NCBI RefSeq assembly: GCF_024756235.1
Contig: NZ_JANUGY010000014.1
Location: forward strand, 62,001-126,000
Source of the DNA: Massilia kyonggiensis
GTDB lineage: Bacteria; Pseudomonadota; Gammaproteobacteria; Burkholderiales; Burkholderiaceae_D
Length of the DNA: 64,000 nt
Direction: 5' to 3'
The notes under the pieces were generated by a model. That model searched no databases. It worked only from the letters and a program-made list of their open reading frames with translations, and was not told the origin of the DNA. Position 1 is the first letter of the stretch, and the number at the start of each line of letters is the position of its first letter. Made by a program: the position numbers and the translations under genes. Positions 61,615 to 64,000 of the stretch are shown one piece after another.

Positions 61615-62568
61615 TCAGGGCTTGCGCTTGAAGCCGGTATCGTCGTCCATGTTGTCGTCGCCGTGCAGCTTGTTGGCGAAGCCGGGGCTGCGGGGGTAGC
61701 CGCCGGAGGCATCGTTCGAGTCGTGCACGGGCGGGCCGTTGTGGGAACCGGTCTGCGAGCCCTGGCGGTCGGTGCTGGCGGCGCCCGTGTTGCCCGGCGA
61801 GCGCGGCAGGCCGCCGGCCACGTCGTTCGACTGGTGCACGCCGCCCACGTCCGAGTTCTGGTTGGACATCGAGCGCGAGCCGGCCACGTCCAGCTGCGTG
61901 TTGCCGCGCTGGGCTTCATGGCCGCCCGCTGCGCCCGGGCCCGGCATGCCGCCGCCCTGCGTCGAGCCCGACGTGCCCGACGTCGACTGGCGGTTGCCCA
62001 TCGAGCCGCGCGGCGGCTGCGACGGCAGTTCGCTGCGCGGGCCGTGCATGCCGCCGCCCTGCGTGTGCGTGGAGGCCTGCAGGTTGCCGCGCGAGTCGGA
62101 CAGCGAGCCGCCCTGGAGGTCGGGTTGCGCCGCGCTTTGCGACGGCAGGTTGCCGCGCACGACGTCGCGGTGCATGTCCCGTTGCTGGTTCAGGTTGACA
62201 CCCGAGTCCTTCGAACGATGTCCGACGGGCTGTTCCAATAAACCGTAGGCGCCGGATTTCTGTTCCATCTGGCGCTGGTGGCTGTCCGTGATGCCCTGTA
62301 CGGCACCGGAGCCACCGTTGATCTGGGTTTCCATCGAGCCGCCGGGGATGCCGGCGTCCTCGCCGTACTCGCGGCCGCCCACGCCGCCCTGGCCGCCCAT
62401 GATGTCGCGCTGCTGGTTGCCCTGCTGCTGTACGCCGGTGCCTTGCGGATAAGTGTGGTCGAGCGGCTGGCCGCGGTCGGCGCTGGCGCCCTCGGATCCG
62501 GGCGTCCATTTCTCGTTGGCGCCGTTGTTCGTCTGGTTGTTCGCTTCGCTGCGTTGGTTCGCGTCCAT
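61615..62568 (-). CDS. Low-complexity disordered hydrophilic protein
   Basis: 317 residues almost devoid of hydrophobic stretches, rich in Gly, Gln, Ser, Asn and Asp. Loose repeats occur (GGYPRSPG / GGLPRSPG, NDVAGG / NDASGG, TQGGGMHGP / TQGGGMPGP). There is no signal peptide or known domain. The composition suggests an intrinsically disordered, hydrophilin-like stress protein; the nearby KGG-motif protein supports that reading. A GGAGACG Shine-Dalgarno precedes the ATG at 62568. Function not assigned. Confidence 0.7.
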   Translation of the reverse strand: MDANQRSEANNQTNNGANEKWTPGSEGASADRGQPLDHTYPQGTGVQQQGNQQRDIMGGQGGVGGREYGEDAGIPGGSMETQINGGSGAVQGITDSHQRQMEQKSGAYGLLEQPVGHRSKDSGVNLNQQRDMHRDVVRGNLPSQSAAQPDLQGGSLSDSRGNLQASTHTQGGGMHGPRSELPSQPPRGSMGNRQSTSGTSGSTQGGGMPGPGAAGGHEAQRGNTQLDVAGSRSMSNQNSDVGGVHQSNDVAGGLPRSPGNTGAASTDRQGSQTGSHNGPPVHDSNDASGGYPRSPGFANKLHGDDNMDDDTGFKRKP

Positions 62569-62646
62569 GGTCGTCTCCTTTCGATCTGGAACTGGGATGA
62601 TGCGCGTCCAGGGGAGACTTCAGTATAGGAAGACGTTGCGGGTGTA

Positions 62647-62726
62647 TGTAGGACGATTACCGACGAGTTATTTACGACCGGAAGTAGTGTTTCAAGGGTG
62701 AATTTTCTGTGTCACATTGTCCTACA
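62647..62726. promoter_or_regulatory. Spaced inverted repeat in the divergent stress-gene intergenic region
   Basis: TGTAGGAC (62647-62654) and GTCCTACA (62719-62726) are perfect 8-base inverted copies 64 bases apart in the 62569-62861 gap. They could be one binding site per divergent promoter. No regulator is assigned. Confidence 0.3.
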
Positions 62727-62861
62727 AAGTCATCTGAAATGCTCCTATAGTCTCATCTGGACGGCATGCCTAAGATGTTTTCCGACCGAGCGCTCATCCG
62801 ACAGCATCGGCAGGCCTGCCGCAGGACGCGGCGGTTTCAACTGCAACGAGGAGAGAACATC

Positions 62862-63104
62862 ATGGCATCCAGCAATCAGGGCAACAAACAAAGCGGCGGC
62901 ACCAAAAACCGCGGTTTCGCATCGATGGATCCGGAGCGTCAGCGCCAGATCGCCAGCGAGGGCGGCAAGGCCGCTCACCAGAAGGGCACCGCCCACGAAT
63001 TCACCTCGGAAGAGGCACGTCGCGCAGGCAGCATGAGCCATGGCAACCGCCAGTCGGCTTCGGGCTCGTCGTCGCGCAGCTCGTCCAAGGGCAACAAGCA
63101 GTAA
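62862..63104 (+). CDS. KGG-motif general stress protein (YciG/GsiB-like)
   Basis: 80 residues. GFASMDPERQRQIASEGGKA followed by GTAHEFTSEEARRAGSMSHG are the KGG / stress-induced hydrophilic repeats of YciG, GsiB and fungal con-10. Ser/Lys-rich tail. It is presumably a cytosolic desiccation or osmotic stress protein. ATG 62862 is preceded by AACGAGGAGAG; an upstream in-frame ATG would add an atypical basic extension. It is divergent from the disordered-protein gene. Confidence 0.88.
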   Translation: MASSNQGNKQSGGTKNRGFASMDPERQRQIASEGGKAAHQKGTAHEFTSEEARRAGSMSHGNRQSASGSSSRSSSKGNKQ

Positions 63105-63153
63105 TCCCACGCAACGGGACGGTGGCGGCGCCGTCCCTCTGCCAAGATTCCAC

Positions 63154-63178
63154 ACGGGGAGCGCGAGCTCCCCGTTTT
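63154..63178 (+). terminator. Rho-independent terminator after the KGG-protein gene
   Basis: ACGGGGAGC (63154-63162) and GCTCCCCGT (63167-63175) form a perfect 9-base stem with loop GCGA, followed by TTT. Confidence 0.85.
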
Positions 63179-63257
63179 GCATTTCTTTAACACAATTCTT
63201 AAATGGGATGGGGTAAAATCCTCGGGCTTTCAACCACTTAGCCCATAGGAATTCGTC

Positions 63258-63659
63258 GTGAAATCAGCGGTCATCCGTCAAGTCAAGAGCATGTCCATGT
63301 CGTGCGACCGGGTCGGCAATCTGTTGTTGACCAAGTTCTCCGCACACGGCGCGAGCGACGTCGCCATTTTTGTGCCGGCATCGATCGTGTTCTGGCTCCT
63401 CAAGCACCTGCCGGTCAACCAGGATCCGGCACTGCAGCCGCCCCCGCCCGGCCCGCAGATCACCCAGTGGGACTGGGACCACCCGAACATCCCGCGCGCG
63501 TTCACCGTGCAGTGCAAGGTCTTGCCGGGCAAGATCAGCATGACGTACAACCTCGACCGTAAACCGGACCTGACCGTCGTCCTCGACCGCAGCAACGTCG
63601 AGCTGATGCGCCAGATCATGCTGGCCTACAGCAAGGACCTGATCGACCTCGACGCGTAA
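63258..63659 (+). CDS. Hypothetical protein
   Basis: 133 residues, not recognised. The start is GTG at 63258 with TAGGA 8 bases before. The sequence has a short hydrophobic patch (SDVAIFVPASIVFWLLKHL) followed by a Pro-rich turn (QPPPPGPQITQWDWDHPN) and a beta-rich half (TVQCKVLPGKISMTYNLD). It has no clear signal peptide and only one possible membrane helix. Flanking spacing and codon use indicate a genuine gene. Likely soluble and conserved in the group, but function is unknown. Confidence 0.7.
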   Translation: MKSAVIRQVKSMSMSCDRVGNLLLTKFSAHGASDVAIFVPASIVFWLLKHLPVNQDPALQPPPPGPQITQWDWDHPNIPRAFTVQCKVLPGKISMTYNLDRKPDLTVVLDRSNVELMRQIMLAYSKDLIDLDA

Positions 63660-63746
63660 CAGGAACGGCCCCCGCCGACCATGATGGCCGGCGGGCGTGG
63701 GCTCGGCTATCATGCGGTCTTTGAACGCTTTTCGAGGAACCCGCCC

Positions 63747-64000
63747 ATGCCCATCAAGATCAGCCAGCTGTTCGATTCCGGTGCGATCGACGTCGTCCAG
63801 GCCACCGACCCGCGCCAGATCGACCTCAAGCTGCGCAAGGATTCTGCAGCCGACATCCACCAGTGGTTCCACTTCCGCCTGCAGGGTGCGCGCGGCCAGG
63901 CCTGCACGATCCGCTTCCTGAACGCGGGCCAGGCGACGTATCCGAAGGGCTTCGAGGGCTACCAGGTGGCGGCCAGCTACGACACCGAGAACTGGTTCCG
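63747..64000 (+). CDS. M14 cytosolic carboxypeptidase-like protein (partial, N-terminus)
   Basis: About 85 residues are visible before the window ends. SQLFDSGAIDVVQATDPRQI and DSAADIHQWFHFRLQGARGQ match the N-terminal beta-sandwich domain that precedes the zinc carboxypeptidase domain in bacterial CCP-like M14 proteins. The catalytic HxxE lies outside, so the enzyme activity is inferred. The ATG at 63747 has GAGGAA upstream. Confidence 0.72.
   Translation, partial: MPIKISQLFDSGAIDVVQATDPRQIDLKLRKDSAADIHQWFHFRLQGARGQACTIRFLNAGQATYPKGFEGYQVAASYDTENWF

Overview
The window is high-G+C, densely coded DNA with the flavour of a soil or plant-associated betaproteobacterium of the Oxalobacteraceae, most likely the Massilia/Telluria group. 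This is inferred from recognisable gene families, codon use, gene neighbourhoods and the interspersed palindromes; no rRNA is present to prove it. No complete prophage, insertion sequence, CRISPR array or integrase was seen. Gene names rest on motifs read in the translations, not on database searches.

Layout, 0-16 kb: the 3' end of a large secreted haemagglutinin-like gene overlaps a secreted FecR-domain gene. A REP-type inverted-repeat element follows. On the minus strand come a PIN-PhoH ATPase, a peroxiredoxin and a complete aminoarabinose lipid A modification cluster (arnT, a single small flippase, arnB, arnC, arnA split into two genes, arnD), headed by a small Mth938-like gene. Plus-strand alaA-like and hom, then minus-strand gdhA, close this housekeeping part.

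16-36 kb: a short decayed patch (16.2-17.6 kb) holds a frameshifted secreted-protein gene and the wreck of a hipBA toxin-antitoxin pair. A C4-dicarboxylate module follows (LysR gene, sigma-54 promoter, dctA, porin, dctB, dctD). Next is a TctDE-like two-component pair divergent from a porin, an orphan TctC-type binding protein, a complete Fe3+-type ABC importer and an AbrB-family membrane protein. An MFS-acyltransferase fusion and tRNA-Pro(GGG) end this part.

36-54 kb: a diguanylate cyclase, a lipocalin-like protein with a divergent LysR gene, and ppc lead into the most interesting block (41.8-53.1 kb). This is a polyuronate-utilisation locus: a GH105-DUF4861 lipoprotein, a PL5-type lyase, a second putative lyase of unassigned family, a LacI-type regulator, uronate dehydrogenase, a TonB-dependent receptor and a GH88 unsaturated glucuronyl hydrolase. 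At least six near-palindromic sites of the form GTTAAACGTTTAAC sit in front of its genes, so it looks like one LacI-controlled regulon. The inferred scheme is import through the TonB receptor, cleavage by the lyases, removal of unsaturated uronates by GH88/GH105, and oxidation of free uronate by Udh.

53-64 kb: a LexA/S24-type repressor is divergent from a holin-like gene with paired operators between them. A second-type ftsH carries a perfect FNR-like box upstream. A minus-strand glycoconjugate cluster follows (two glycosyltransferases, SDR, GmhB-like phosphatase, heptosyltransferase-like GT9). Two disordered stress-type proteins, an unrecognised small protein and the start of an M14 carboxypeptidase end the window.
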